64,000 bases of DNA. Origin: Plantago elongata. Its lineage: Eukaryota; Streptophyta; Magnoliopsida; Lamiales; Plantaginaceae. Position numbers and translations under genes: made by a program. Location: contig JAYMSP010000064.1 in assembly GCA_036897095.1 (NCBI GenBank), positions 31,287 to 95,286 on the forward strand, written 5' to 3'. How positions within the stretch are numbered: position 1 is the stretch's first letter; each line of letters opens with the position of its first letter. Of this stretch, positions 50,911 through 64,000 are shown piece after piece. The notes beneath the pieces are model-generated. The model saw only the letters and a list, made by a program, of their open reading frames with translations. It searched no databases and was not told the origin of the DNA.

Positions 50911-52299
50911 TTAGTTTCTGTATTACTCCTATAGCTTAATTTATCGACGGTCATAAAATAAGGTATTTTTATTAAATATTTCAAAATTATTCGACATATT
51001 ATACTTTTTATGATGTTTTACATGAATTATTATTTGAATCGAACTACTTATTAAAAGTAAATTATATTATGATAAGTGAATGGATTGTTAATAATGAAGG
51101 CAAGTTGCTAGATTAATAATGAATGCTTGAAAAAGCTTCTTCATTTGCAGTGTCATTTTCCCTTGCTAAATTAATGAATGCTTGTAAAAACTTCTTCATT
51201 TAATTTCCGTTGTAATTTTCATGAAAAATTCGAACTCTTTTGGTCTTGCCCATTAAGTACACAAGTAAGTTGCAATAGAACCAGAATGTAGCCACTAGCC
51301 AAAGAAGAATATACTATTTGTAAGGCTTTTAAGCTTCAGATCTTAGATAAATGATGGAAAATGTTATTTTCCTTTCTAAAATTAATTGATAGACTCCATT
51401 TTATTCGAGTTATCATTTTCATCTTGTTTATCATACGGTTGGTTTTAATTGCGTTGAACAATTCTCATTTTTAATCTCCAACTATTCAAAATTCAATTAT
51501 ATTTTATTTTTCTACTACTTTTCTCGCACTTACTTTACTATTCCAATTATCATAACAACCTTAATCAATCAAATATCTTCTAAATTAATTGAATAATCTT
51601 GGACTTTTAAACACACATCGAATATAACAACCCCATAATCTGAAGAACATATAAAACAACACTATAAAACCTATAAAATTTGAGTCGGAGTCCTAACCGA
51701 GGAACCGAATTGTACCATAAGATGTTTGAGTCGAGATCAAGTCTAATTAACTTGAAGTCATATGGTTATCGAGTCAAATAAGTATCCACTTGTTAATACT
51801 CTATTTGGCTCGATTAGACTCGGTTATTACATATTTTTACGTAACCAATTTACACAGTTAAAGTTGGACTAAAGCTTATTTAAAATTTTTGAACTAAAGC
51901 TCGTCGAATAATTAGTCTTTGAGCCTATTATGGTGACTCTTCGAGATAAATGAGTCGGACTTGGACTTTCACAAACTTTGTAAAAGAAAAAATACGAAAT
52001 GAATTTGTGTTTTCTGAAATACCGCCCGTGATAGGGCAAGTTCAAAGAAATAGCTCATTTGTGTAAGAGATTTTGGTTCAATTATAAACCATATGAATTA
52101 GGAGTACGACAATGAACTGTTGTCGTTGTTTGTTAAGAGGACAAACTCATGTTGAATATACTACAGGACTGCAACCAGCTAAACCACAAAATAACACAAG
52201 AAGACGACCTGCAGGTCTACTAATTACATGGCAAAGTCTCATAAAATGTCTCGAATATTAGCAAGTTGAGGCATGGACCTAAACTTGTTTGTTACCACA
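50911..52299. other. AT-rich spacer
   Basis: No coding signal. A diverged tandem duplication is visible at about 51099-51220 (each copy reads TTAATnAATGAATGCTTG, then AAAnCTTCTTCATTT, then TTTTC). Confidence 0.55.
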
Positions 52300-52308
52300 T
52301 ATATAAAG
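52300..52308 (+). promoter_or_regulatory. TATA box of the Usp-kinase gene
   Basis: TATATAAAG lies 49 bases above the ATG at 52357, implying a leader of roughly 20-30 bases. It also argues against an upstream start. Confidence 0.55.
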
Positions 52309-52356
52309 TAGTTGGCTGTCTGTACATCCTCTAAAAGCTTGTGTGATTCATTGTAT

Positions 52357-55434
<3,078 letters not shown>

Positions 55435-56402
55435 AGCGTTCTTAAATTGCCCGGGTCAAGAATCATCAGCAGCGAAAATGCAGAAGAAATTGAAGCTATT
55501 TAGGCCATGTTGTGTTGTAGTACAGTTGAACATCAGCAGAAGATCTAAGTGTATGCAAGTTAATTAGAAACTTTGTCTAATTAGGCCTACGTGGAAATTA
55601 ATTAATTAACATAATTTATAATTTAGGGAATCCTAATCTAAATCTTCCTCTACTCAAATTAGTATACTTACTCAAATTAGGCCTTACAAGAGACAGAAGA
55701 AAGAAGAAGAAGATGATGATCAACTATGAGCGTTATTGGATCTACACTCTGAAATAAATTTGAATTGAATTCTATTCGATCTAGTTTAGTTGAAATCTAT
55801 TTAATTATTTATTATATATATATACTAAATTTCAGTTTAAGTTAATTCCGACAAAGAGAATAGGGCCTTACTTTTCTAAAACGTTGTGTTTATATATTAG
55901 TGCACAAATATACCTTTTAATTAGAATAACGAATGGTGTTGTGGTAATTTTATTAAAAGTTTACGTTTTAAAAATGATATTATTATACAGTATTTGAAAG
56001 GATATAGTTGTTTTAACGAAACTATGCAAACACAAACATCCGATTGGTTATATTAACAAAACGGTTAATTTAGATTTACTCCTCCATCCTTTAGTATCTT
56101 CGGTTATTCGAAAGGAAATACAAATAATTCATGAAAATTACTCTAATTTTACAATTGACAGAGATTGATCAAGTAGCAGTATACGTTGGATCAAAACAGA
56201 TTCGTTAGATCGAACGGCCACAAATTAATACTTTGCAATCGCGCCCAAATCTGTTCAAACTTTTATAACCGCTTTCCACCAAATTGCAAATAAGTCCTCC
56301 AAATCCTAATCTTTTTAACCAAACCCAGAATCTCACCTTTCTTGACATATAACAACTACTCAATTTCATTGAGCAGTTACAGAACGGTTGCAACAAATTC
56401 AG
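55435..56402. other. spacer without a gene
   Basis: I searched for a displaced U-box (its CP..I..E.M..P motif) and found none in any frame by eye. The sequence is AT-rich with no other coding signal. Confidence 0.5.
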
Positions 56403-56410
56403 TTATATAA
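56403..56410 (+). promoter_or_regulatory. TATA box of the exonuclease-like gene
   Basis: TTATATAA lies about 100 bases above the ATG at 56505. The leader between them contains two TTC runs (56418-56436 and 56457-56483). Confidence 0.55.
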
Positions 56411-56417
56411 GTCCATT

Positions 56418-56483
56418 CTTCTTCTTCTTCTTCTTCTAGCTACTCATTAATCACTATCTTCTTCTTCTTCTTCTTCTTCTTCA
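56418..56483 (+). repeat. two (TTC)n runs in a leader
   Basis: Runs of about six and nine TTC units are separated by about 20 bases. Such CTT repeats are common in plant 5' UTRs. Confidence 0.85.
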
Positions 56484-56504
56484 AGAAACGGATCGTTATC
56501 GAAA

Positions 56505-57103
56505 ATGGAGAATGTTGCAGATACTAAGAGCGTAACCATACCAGGCTTCGGTGAACAAATCCTGGCCTGTGTCATACACAATCCTACCACAGTTACCCAA
56601 TGGATCATCAGCGTCGAAGAAGACTTCAATCGCCAAATGTATCCCAATCTACCAAAGGTCATCTCCATCGCTGTCTTGCCTGAATCCCCCAACCGCCCTG
56701 CCATCCTTCAAATCTTCGTCAGCCGTTGCTGCCTCATCTTCAACTTAGCTCACGCCCCCCCCCACATCCCAGACTCGCTGAGACAGTTTCTGACGAACAG
56801 AGTTTACTTTTTTACCGGAATGGGGTCTGGATTCGGCTCTAGAGAAGCTGAACAGGTACTATGGAATTGGGGGGTCGCGCCACACAGATATTTGACATAA
56901 GTGTTCGCCATGTAGATGTAAAATCTGAGACGAACGGGGCAGTCACGCTCAGGGATTTGTGCCTGGTGAAGCTCGGTAGGGAGATGATGGAGAAGCCTAG
57001 GGAGGTATTGGAAAGTGATTGGTCTAGTGTGGAGCTTACTGATGATCAAGTGAATTTCAGTTGTCTGGACCTTTACGTTTGTCATCGGCTTAATTTAGTT
57101 TAG
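56505..57103 (+). pseudogene. frameshifted, degenerate 3'-5' exonuclease-like gene (WEX-type)
   Basis: The first open frame runs from ATG 56505 to a stop at 56898-56900. It contains PAILQIFVSRCCLIFNL, HIPDSLRQFLTN and VLWNWGV, which match plant Werner-type DEDD exonuclease-like proteins. The continuation of the family (KLGREMMEKPREVLESDWSS, LTDDQVNFSCLDLYV) is in another frame and ends at 57103. The switch falls at a run of six G near 56867-56872, within or just after VLWNWGV. The first catalytic motif (D-x-E, expected before PAILQIF) is absent: the aligned place reads VISIAVLPES. The usual tyrosine of the last motif is Phe. The gene is intronless and keeps a TATA box and leader. It is a decaying gene, or a sequence error in the G run on top of a catalytically degenerate protein. 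Confidence 0.7.
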
Positions 57104-58156
57104 GGTTTATTTGTGAGGCTCTATTGTTCTTTCTGGAACGTGGACCACCGTCACCATAAGTACTCGTCGTCATGTCGTCTCTGGTATACTTTCTGGTTCA
57201 CTGCTATCTAACTGATGATGTGGATAACGACTGCACTTATATGAATAGCTAGCGAGTTTGTATTGATTTGTTTGTCGTTTATATTGATACAGTACGTAGA
57301 AGTTGTAAGGTGCCATTATATTCTACTGTCATGTGCAACCAAGCAATTTTGTTTGCTTTTTCTGTATTGAATAAAATGTGGGACATAAATCTTTGATATA
57401 TAGTTTCATGTGTCTTTGTTGTTCAATTGAAACTATCAAGATATAAATTGCTAGCTAGCTATCAGAGATTTTGCTAGTTTAGATGCATATTTCGTTCTAC
57501 TTACTGCTTTTAGACTGTGTTCGACAGGCATAGAGTACTCAGTTGTCTGTAATTCGCTTGTAACCTTGTCGGTGTTCAGTCATCTAGCATTTCTGTAAAA
57601 CTTTCTGAAGATATCAGTCAGAGTACTTCACAACAGCGTAGTACGTTGTTAGACTTGATGAGACTCCTGATAGCAAAGGAAATACGGCTGTGATGTGTAC
57701 AGGTTTAAAATTATTTGGTGACTATCCAGCATAGTAGTTCTTGGGCTTAGACTTGTTAGCAGGGGATTAGATTACGGAATCTCTAACAGATAATATACTT
57801 TGAGACTCGTTAGTCGTTAGGTGGATACATAATGATAGAAGCTTAAGGAGACAGATGAGATCAGGTTAAAGTACTGGGATGATTAGATATTTGGCCTGAT
57901 ATTCACAGTAGTTGATGATAAGAGGCAAGGAGAAGCACAATCGAATTTCAGATTTCCAAACTTGGCTACAAGTTCCTCTCAGATTTGTTGCAGTACTGAG
58001 CAGAAGTGTAACCAGCAATCACTTGTTTCTGTGGTTTGTTCAGAAACAAATCTTTATTGCTTACTAGAAACAAGAAACAGAAATCAGATTCTAGACCACA
58101 AAAAGGCCTACAATATAATGTCTTATTGTAATTCCATGCTCTTGATGAACACAGCT
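57104..58156. other. spacer without a gene
   Basis: It contains the 3' region of the exonuclease-like gene (AATAAA near 57369) and the 3' region of the kiwellin gene on the other strand. No further coding signal is seen. Confidence 0.55.
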
Positions 58157-58717
58157 TCAAGCATCAGACCAGTAAATGTCCATTTCACCCCAATCACTCT
58201 CTGGAACATTTAAAGCTTTCCAAACGGCTTTCGACGCGTCAACGATGTTATTAGGACACGGAGGCTGATAGTCATGCTCGTTATCACATCCTGCGGTCGA
58301 GTCACACTCGTCAACAACCTTGGCGTTCACCTTCCTTCCGTTACCGTGAATTGTCACATATTTGAAGCATCTCTTCATGTTATTGAACCACCCGGTTGAC
58401 AATGCAACGATAGGTTCGTCGTCCGAGTGGTATTTCCCATCACACTCCGAGGGCCCCCCTCCATCATCACCTTTCCCGAATCCGTTGATCGTCAAGACCG
58501 CCTTGGTGTGTTGGGTAACTTGAGGGGAGCACTTGTAGATATCGTAAAATTTGCCTTCTTCGCAACAATCCGAGCCGTGGTCATGGTTGCATTCGTGACT
58601 GGTTCCTTTGAGCTTACCACTTGGCTTGCAAGTTGTAGCATGGACTTTCAAGCTCAATGTCAAGATGAGAAGAGTGACAAGGAGAAAGAGTAAAAGGGAT
58701 AGAGCCTTATTCCTCAT
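58157..58717 (-). CDS. kiwellin / ripening-related secreted protein
   Basis: A 186-residue protein in one exon. A strongly hydrophobic signal peptide (about 1-27) is followed by the kiwellin pattern: TCKPSGKLKG, a double cysteine (DCCEEGKFY), CSPQVTQHTKAVLT, SECDGKYHSDDEPIVALSTG, KVVDECDSTAGCDNEH, QPPCPNNIVDASKAVWKAL and the terminal IYWSDA. The cysteines and the double-psi beta-barrel core appear intact. Kiwellins are apoplastic; one maize member binds and inhibits a fungal chorismate mutase effector, others are fruit allergens or ripening-related. The start is the ATG directly before the signal peptide, about 60 bases below a TATA box. Confidence 0.95.
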   Translation of the reverse strand: MRNKALSLLLFLLVTLLILTLSLKVHATTCKPSGKLKGTSHECNHDHGSDCCEEGKFYDIYKCSPQVTQHTKAVLTINGFGKGDDGGGPSECDGKYHSDDEPIVALSTGWFNNMKRCFKYVTIHGNGRKVNAKVVDECDSTAGCDNEHDYQPPCPNNIVDASKAVWKALNVPESDWGEMDIYWSDA

Positions 58718-58775
58718 CTTTTTCTTGTATCTATTGTTAAGTGTGTTGATTGAACATTGGATTGGTTTTTGAGCA

Positions 58776-58783
58776 TATTTATA
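58776..58783 (-). promoter_or_regulatory. TATA box of the kiwellin gene
   Basis: TATAAATA on the minus strand lies 59 bases above the ATG at 58717, leaving a leader of roughly 30 bases. Confidence 0.7.
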
Positions 58784-59390
58784 GATCTCTTGTGAATCTG
58801 ATGAATGTCCTTTTCCATGCCACTTCTCTTACTCAATGTAAAGATTCTTGATTCCCTTTTTCTTGTATAGATCAGCACATTTTTTATTTACATGAATAAT
58901 GAATCTTGGCCAGTGGAAAATTAAGGATAGAATCAAGAATGGAATCTTTAGTGCATGTCTTATGGGATCTCCATGCGGCTCTTGGCATTTTTAACAGAAC
59001 AACATAGTACAGAGAAGAGCCAGATATTCATCAGGGCGAGCATTGTTATGTCTTTTAGATGGGTGAGTCGAATCGAATCAAAGTCTGAGTACGGTTTTGA
59101 GCTAACAAAAATCAAAACTTTGGTCGAATAAACAGATGCATATGATATGATAGAGGAAACATGTATCAGAGACTCAAACTGAAGAAACTCATCATCAAAC
59201 AATATTATTGATACAAAAATATGTAATGTACATGATCTTGACATGACTCAGAGCTTCTGTAAATGACACAAAACAGTATCCGAAAACCAGAAATACGGAC
59301 TTCTATACAATTCAGATCTGAGAAATTAACGAACCAACCTGCACAATATGGAAAGAGACTGAGCACGACTTGAATTTAATAATGATGATC
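58784..59390. other. spacer between kiwellin and MCTP
   Basis: This holds the kiwellin promoter and the 3' UTR of the MCTP gene, which is transcribed the same way. No other feature is seen. Confidence 0.55.
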
Positions 59391-62300
59391 CTACAGTAAA
59401 CTATCCGTCCTGGCAGGTAGCCGTTTGAAGAAATTGAGTGGTGCGGCAGGAAGCTTACGGCGCAACTTGGGATGCCGCATAACATACAGCCCTGCAGTAA
59501 TTATCAGCAACTGCAAAGGTACAGCATAAAATACAATCGCGGCCAGAATGCAAAATGTCAAGAATATGAATGTGGCACGAGGGTCACGCCAGCTCAGAAC
59601 ACCTTGAATCCTTTCACCTTGAGATGCAATTTGACCTACCACTGTCTGAATTCTTCCAGCTACGTGCCTCAAACGATCATATCTCCATTTGACGAGCTCT
59701 GGGTTTCGTGAGGTTGGGAAAGTATCAAATTCCTCATCAAGCTCATCAGGGTGAATAGAATCAGCACATGATAGTTTGATATTCATGTGTGGAGGATATC
59801 TTGGCTTAAACCGGTAATTCCATAGACCAATCAATAACATGTAGAGAAAAATGGTCGGTATAATCAGTTGCGGGGCAAATGTTAACATCATAAAGAGCGC
59901 GTGCACTAGAACTGTTGTGACCGGCTTTTTCCACGTACATACTTCTCCAAACCATTTCCCTACAGCGAATAAGCCATTGAAAACCGACATTAGCCTGTAA
60001 AAGTTGGCCTTGCTTTTTCTCATGCTCCATAAATGCGAATCAGCATCACTCATGTATTCAATCACTTCTTTCCTGAGAGGAGGTTCTGATCGGTTTAGCC
60101 GTGCAGCTACTATACTGACAGCTTGCAGACGCAATGCCTCAAGCTGAACTATCGACAATGGTCTCACATAGTGCATCTTTGGCAGTAAGGGTCTCGAGTA
60201 CAAACTCATCATGTTTACCATCGAAGTACAAGAAAACCGAATTGCTAAATGCAACTCTCCCATTTTCTTTACGCCTGAGGGGTGAAGTACTAGCAAAGGG
60301 TAAGAATGAGTATAAATACGATCAGTTTCGAGTGTCGAAATTCTAATACGAATTTTCCCAATTTTCATGTCTCTATTTCCATTTGCACCCTTTTCGGCAA
60401 TTTGGCCATTGTCGAAAACACCAACCGTGAGAACTGTTGCTGTATCGTGAACTTCCCATGTGTATTGCTCATTGTACTTGGGATTTAAGCTTTCGATGAT
60501 TGTCCTGGTTCGAACCCATTTTTGTCCATACTTTGCCACGCAGAACGTATCTGAAGTACCCCTACCATCTCTTGTCTTCATCGGCGTAAGGCTGTCGGCG
60601 CTTAATATCCCGAGTTCAAGGACACCAATAGGTGGCTTCCAGAGTTGTTTAGCTGATGGTCGAAGATCACTACTGTAATATGTTGATTCATCTAGAACAT
60701 GGTACCCTCCATCAAGGCAGACGCGAATGTGGATCCTGCTAGCAAATTTGTCTCTTTTTGGCTCTACAACATCATTTGCACTCGGTTTTTGTAGGCTGAA
60801 CCATTTAGAGCGAATAATACGATCATCAGCACGCCGCTCAATAGTTGTTAGTGGTACAGAAGTCTTACCAAGAACCTCATCTTTGTTAGGCCCCACACGA
60901 TCTTCCACCGTGAGTATCAGATGGTCATCAAATGGCTCAGCAGCAACGAACATGAAATCATCGTTCCAGAAGGCGTTCATAGTTTGGGATTGCACCGTTT
61001 TTGTCCTTAAGATTTGGCTACCAATCTGTGCCCTAACATGTAGATTTGGAAACCGATTTTTATCTGCTGGAACCAAGTCTTGTACTTCTATCACATTGAC
61101 TCGCACGTACCACAACCTTGGAGCATGGTACACTTTGGAACGGGTGTGTGACAATGGAACCGAGCTATCGACAGGACTAGCAGCATCTGAGTGCCAGGCA
61201 TCGGCAAAAGCTTCATCAGCTTGTGTGCCTATCCAAACTGCAACCATCAATTCTCCCTTTGTCTTTTCACCATTTTTGTCCTGAAGATGGTGCCATTCCG
61301 GAGCCAAAGGACTATCAGGTGGAACTCGTCTGGGAACGTCAAGAAGATTAATCAGAATACGACCCACGAAATCGTCCTTCACCACATCTTTATCCTTGAC
61401 CACCAATTCCAACACAGATGACTGCATTCTATCACTAGAAAAAGTGAACACTGTGTTCCATTCAGGAAGTTTTGTTTTCTCGAAATGTCTTGTTACTCCT
61501 TTGTAGTTACCGAGTCTCACCTCGACATATGGATCAAGACTCCCAGTAACATCCATTGTAGGCAGATCACGAGCTTTGACAACCCGGACAAAGAGGAACT
61601 GCATCGGCTCCACCAGGTTGTATAAATTGGACTGATTCCCTGAACGTTGAACTCGTCCACCTACAACTTGACCCCCTCCTAGAAAAGGGCTTGTTTCTTT
61701 TGGAGTAAAGTCTGTTTGTTGTGAACCATAACCAGGATACGTACGCATAACTGGCGGAGCTTGTGGTCCAGGTCTCATTTCATTAAACGCATATGTTGGC
61801 TGGTTTGAAGTGAACATACGTTGTGGCTCTTGTTGTTGGTGGTTTGAGCCAGGCAGATTGTGAAAAGTTTGCTTTTTCACCTTTTTCCGACTGTTGAATG
61901 CTTCTGGTATAGCTTGCTTTGCTTTCTGAGAAGGAGAATGTTCATTGTGGATCGAATGCACACTTGAGTAAGTAGAAGAAGAAGAGGCCATTTCAGTAAC
62001 AGGAATTGAAGATTTTGCATACTTATCATCAGTCAAATAGACGTTTAACCCGAGCTCCCCCCTTGAACGCGAGAAAATGCTTCCTCTCTCCAACGGATAG
62101 TTAAAAACCACAGCATCAGAGTAGGGAACAAAGGATGTACCAGTTATTCGAACCTTTCCAAGTGAAGACTTAGAGTTGCTGGCTTTATTGCTGCTGTAGA
62201 CACAAGCTTCCAGCGTGAGATTATGCAGGTTTTTTGGGTCTGATACGTTGAAATAGAAAGTCTCGTTCCAGTACGGATCAAGATCCTTCTCTTTGACTGT

Positions 62301-62420
62301 GGTGCGGAATTTTTGATTATCAAAGGAGAGCTCCACGAAAGCGTTGGATGAACCTTGTCCATTTTTTGGCATCAGGTTGTGAGCTCTAACAACTTCCACT
62401 GCTAGTTTGAGATTGCTCAT
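59391..62420 (-). CDS. MCTP: multiple C2 and transmembrane protein, QUIRKY-like
   Basis: A 1,009-residue protein in one coding exon. Four C2 domains are visible: C2A about 1-125 (KLAVEVVRAHNLMPKNGQGS), C2B about 270-400 (LFVRVVKARDLPTMDVTGS), C2C about 440-570 (YVRVNVIEVQDLVPADKNR) and C2D about 605-740 (GVLELGILSADSLTPMKTRD). The C2A-C2B linker is a polar, Gln/Ser-rich stretch of about 140 residues. The C-terminus is a PRT_C region with two hydrophobic blocks (VLVHALFMMLTFAPQLIIPT and ATFIFLTFCILAAIVFYAVP), ending FFKRLPARTDSLL. Four C2 domains and the long first linker place it nearer QUIRKY than the three-C2 FTIP1 type. MCTPs tether ER to plasma membrane, often at plasmodesmata, and act in cell-to-cell signalling or florigen transport. 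The lack of introns in the coding part is normal for the family. Confidence 0.95.
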   Translation of the reverse strand: MSNLKLAVEVVRAHNLMPKNGQGSSNAFVELSFDNQKFRTTVKEKDLDPYWNETFYFNVSDPKNLHNLTLEACVYSSNKASNSKSSLGKVRITGTSFVPYSDAVVFNYPLERGSIFSRSRGELGLNVYLTDDKYAKSSIPVTEMASSSSTYSSVHSIHNEHSPSQKAKQAIPEAFNSRKKVKKQTFHNLPGSNHQQQEPQRMFTSNQPTYAFNEMRPGPQAPPVMRTYPGYGSQQTDFTPKETSPFLGGGQVVGGRVQRSGNQSNLYNLVEPMQFLFVRVVKARDLPTMDVTGSLDPYVEVRLGNYKGVTRHFEKTKLPEWNTVFTFSSDRMQSSVLELVVKDKDVVKDDFVGRILINLLDVPRRVPPDSPLAPEWHHLQDKNGEKTKGELMVAVWIGTQADEAFADAWHSDAASPVDSSVPLSHTRSKVYHAPRLWYVRVNVIEVQDLVPADKNRFPNLHVRAQIGSQILRTKTVQSQTMNAFWNDDFMFVAAEPFDDHLILTVEDRVGPNKDEVLGKTSVPLTTIERRADDRIIRSKWFSLQKPSANDVVEPKRDKFASRIHIRVCLDGGYHVLDESTYYSSDLRPSAKQLWKPPIGVLELGILSADSLTPMKTRDGRGTSDTFCVAKYGQKWVRTRTIIESLNPKYNEQYTWEVHDTATVLTVGVFDNGQIAEKGANGNRDMKIGKIRIRISTLETDRIYTHSYPLLVLHPSGVKKMGELHLAIRFSCTSMVNMMSLYSRPLLPKMHYVRPLSIVQLEALRLQAVSIVAARLNRSEPPLRKEVIEYMSDADSHLWSMRKSKANFYRLMSVFNGLFAVGKWFGEVCTWKKPVTTVLVHALFMMLTFAPQLIIPTIFLYMLLIGLWNYRFKPRYPPHMNIKLSCADSIHPDELDEEFDTFPTSRNPELVKWRYDRLRHVAGRIQTVVGQIASQGERIQGVLSWRDPRATFIFLTFCILAAIVFYAVPLQLLIITAGLYVMRHPKLRRKLPAAPLNFFKRLPARTDSLL

Positions 62421-63600
62421 TTAGTCACCTAATGGACAGAACAAGGTTAAGTGGAGCTAATAACTAAATAGACATGAAAGCAGATAATCGACTCAACATT
62501 CTAAATGATAGCAAATTCATCTCCAGAAATCAATCAAAGTGTAATGGAGAACAAACAATCAGATTCTTTAGTTAGCTTTCAGCCTATTTAAGGGCCTGAT
62601 CACATGTTGAGTCTAGCAAAACAACAGGAGTATCTGCAGCAAAACCTCAAAACTAATCCTATTGTTTCACTAGTTTTGCTTGCAGAATCCAACTATTAAT
62701 CTAGATTAGTAAGCCTTGGGAAGAAAAACAAATCTTTTCACTGTTCTGTTAATAAAAATCTAACATTTTCAAATGCTCAAGCAAGAAAGTTGAGCTCATA
62801 TTTCACGCTTCAGATGAATTCGAAACACTTCTCGACTGTTTACATAATTAAGAACCTAGGAAAATATTGTGTTAGCTTTTTGCGGATTACATTGAGATTT
62901 CAGAACCTAGCAAAATTAAGTTTGTAGAAACGATAAGCGAATAGAAAATAGAGTTGTAACGAGAAGTATAAGAAAAATATAGAAAAGCATGGCAAAAGCT
63001 TTTGTATATGCCTTCAAAAAATCTTTGTAATACCAAAACTCTATCAAAATATATTTTCGAGCCTCCATGAAATCCCATTTTCGTTTATCCTATCCGGCTA
63101 GGTATTAGAACCACCCTTTGGCCTGATAATTTTCGCAACGACAAAAATGAATCCGTCAAATATTGGCGACAAGCATTCCAATATTCCCATCAAGGATTTC
63201 CTATCTTTGTTGTTCAAAAAAGGGTACGTTAAACTTACATCACAGGAGGAAGCTGAGCAAGATGCTGCAGATTTGTGATCATAATTCATAAGCTAGAAAG
63301 TGATCAATCAACACAGAAGAAGAGAAAAAAACGACACTTCGAAACTCAAACCTTGCTCCGACCAATACAAGAAAACATACAAGTACACAACTATTGCATA
63401 TCAATACGAAATTTTAACCCATTAAACAGAGAAACCATCAACGGTAATAATCAAACTAACGTAAAGCTTCATCATGCAACATGTAAACAATAGAAGAATT
63501 GGACAATAACACAAAATTTTACCTGGTACTGTAATCTTAAACTTGAATGTTGAACTGAAAACAGAGAAGCTGATGATTTGGTTCTTGGTAGAGACTTAGA
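62421..63600 (-). other. 5' leader of the MCTP gene, probably with an intron
   Basis: An acceptor-like CATTAG stands just above the ATG, and a pyrimidine-rich, leader-like stretch lies near 63540-63600 on the minus strand. Between them the sequence is AT-rich with no conserved frame, as expected for a leader intron of about 1.1 kb. The donor position was not fixed. Confidence 0.4.
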
Positions 63601-64000
63601 CCATAAGAAAACAGAGATAATGTGAGAGACGTGGGAAATGAAATGGTCAAGCGTTTTAAATTTACACTAGTTGAAGTTACAATAATGCAAAATACACTTG
63701 ACATTACTAATATTTGTATAAATCAATTGTCAATAGAGTTGACGAAGAAGAAGCTAAGAAGTTTAATACAGTAGATGAAAAGTCATCATGATAAAGATAG
63801 TTAGGTGGATTTGCTCTATACCCCTGCCCTTATGTGACTAGCAGTAGTTCACCCTAAAGTCTCGTAAATTAACGTAAAACTTGTCATTCAATTAATCGAT
63901 TCCATTCAACTCCAGTGCTTTTAGAACTTTCACCTCAAATTTCAGACGACCAGCACAGGAGTGAAGAAAAGAAATATTAACATTATAGCTGCAGGGGGGG
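63601..64000. other. AT-rich end of window, probable MCTP promoter
   Basis: No coding or RNA feature is seen. The window ends in a run of G that may be an assembly edge. Confidence 0.4.

Noticed and set aside
52312-52356. 15-codon upstream extension of the Usp-kinase gene
   Set aside because: It would have to start at TTG. The first ATG after the TATA box is at 52357, so the extension is leader sequence.

Overview
The window reads as nuclear DNA of a flowering plant, almost certainly a eudicot. It is AT-rich, its genes are split by GT-AG introns, non-coding spacers are long, and the recognisable proteins are plant types: an MBD9-like chromatin protein, Mediator subunit MED12, a TRM/DUF4378 protein, the meiotic protein PRD3/PAIR1, a CYP76-like P450, an RLCK with a Usp domain, a kiwellin and a plant MCTP. 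I could not assign a species.

Layout. 1-6.2 kb: an N-terminally short MBD9-like gene (+). 7.2-19.9 kb: MED12 (-), 12 coding exons plus a 5' leader; my exon model sums to exactly 2,197 codons including the stop. 19.9-24.5 kb: gene-poor, with a 247-bp Helitron, a degenerate repeat field, a Stowaway-like end and a promoter-like stretch with no ORF. 24.5-27.3 kb: COX19-like (+), then a small acidic nuclear-type protein (+). 28.4-33.5 kb: TRM/DUF4378 gene (-). 33.6-42.7 kb: about 9 kb with no recognisable gene, holding foldback and tandem repeats. 43.2-47.7 kb: PRD3/PAIR1 (-), 12 exons. 49.3-50.9 kb: P450 (+). 52.3-55.4 kb: Usp plus kinase gene (+) that lacks the U-box expected at its end. 56.5-57.1 kb: a frameshifted, degenerate 3'-5' exonuclease-like gene (+). 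58.2-58.7 kb: kiwellin (-). 59.4-63.6 kb: MCTP (-), one coding exon.

The genes do not form a pathway. They are independent housekeeping, regulatory and defence/metabolism genes, as is usual in a plant chromosome arm. The most notable points are: three genes that depart from their family plan (MBD9-like without its MBD half, PUB-type kinase without its U-box and with the APE glutamate changed, exonuclease with a frameshift and no first catalytic motif); a tandem exon duplication in PRD3; a minisatellite with an alternating A-B-A-B order in a PRD3 intron; and well-bounded small mobile elements (tRNA-derived SINE with 15-bp target duplication, Helitron with exact A/T insertion site, 46-bp-arm foldback MITE). 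Exon borders were placed by hand from splice consensus, reading frame and family similarity; none was checked against transcripts.
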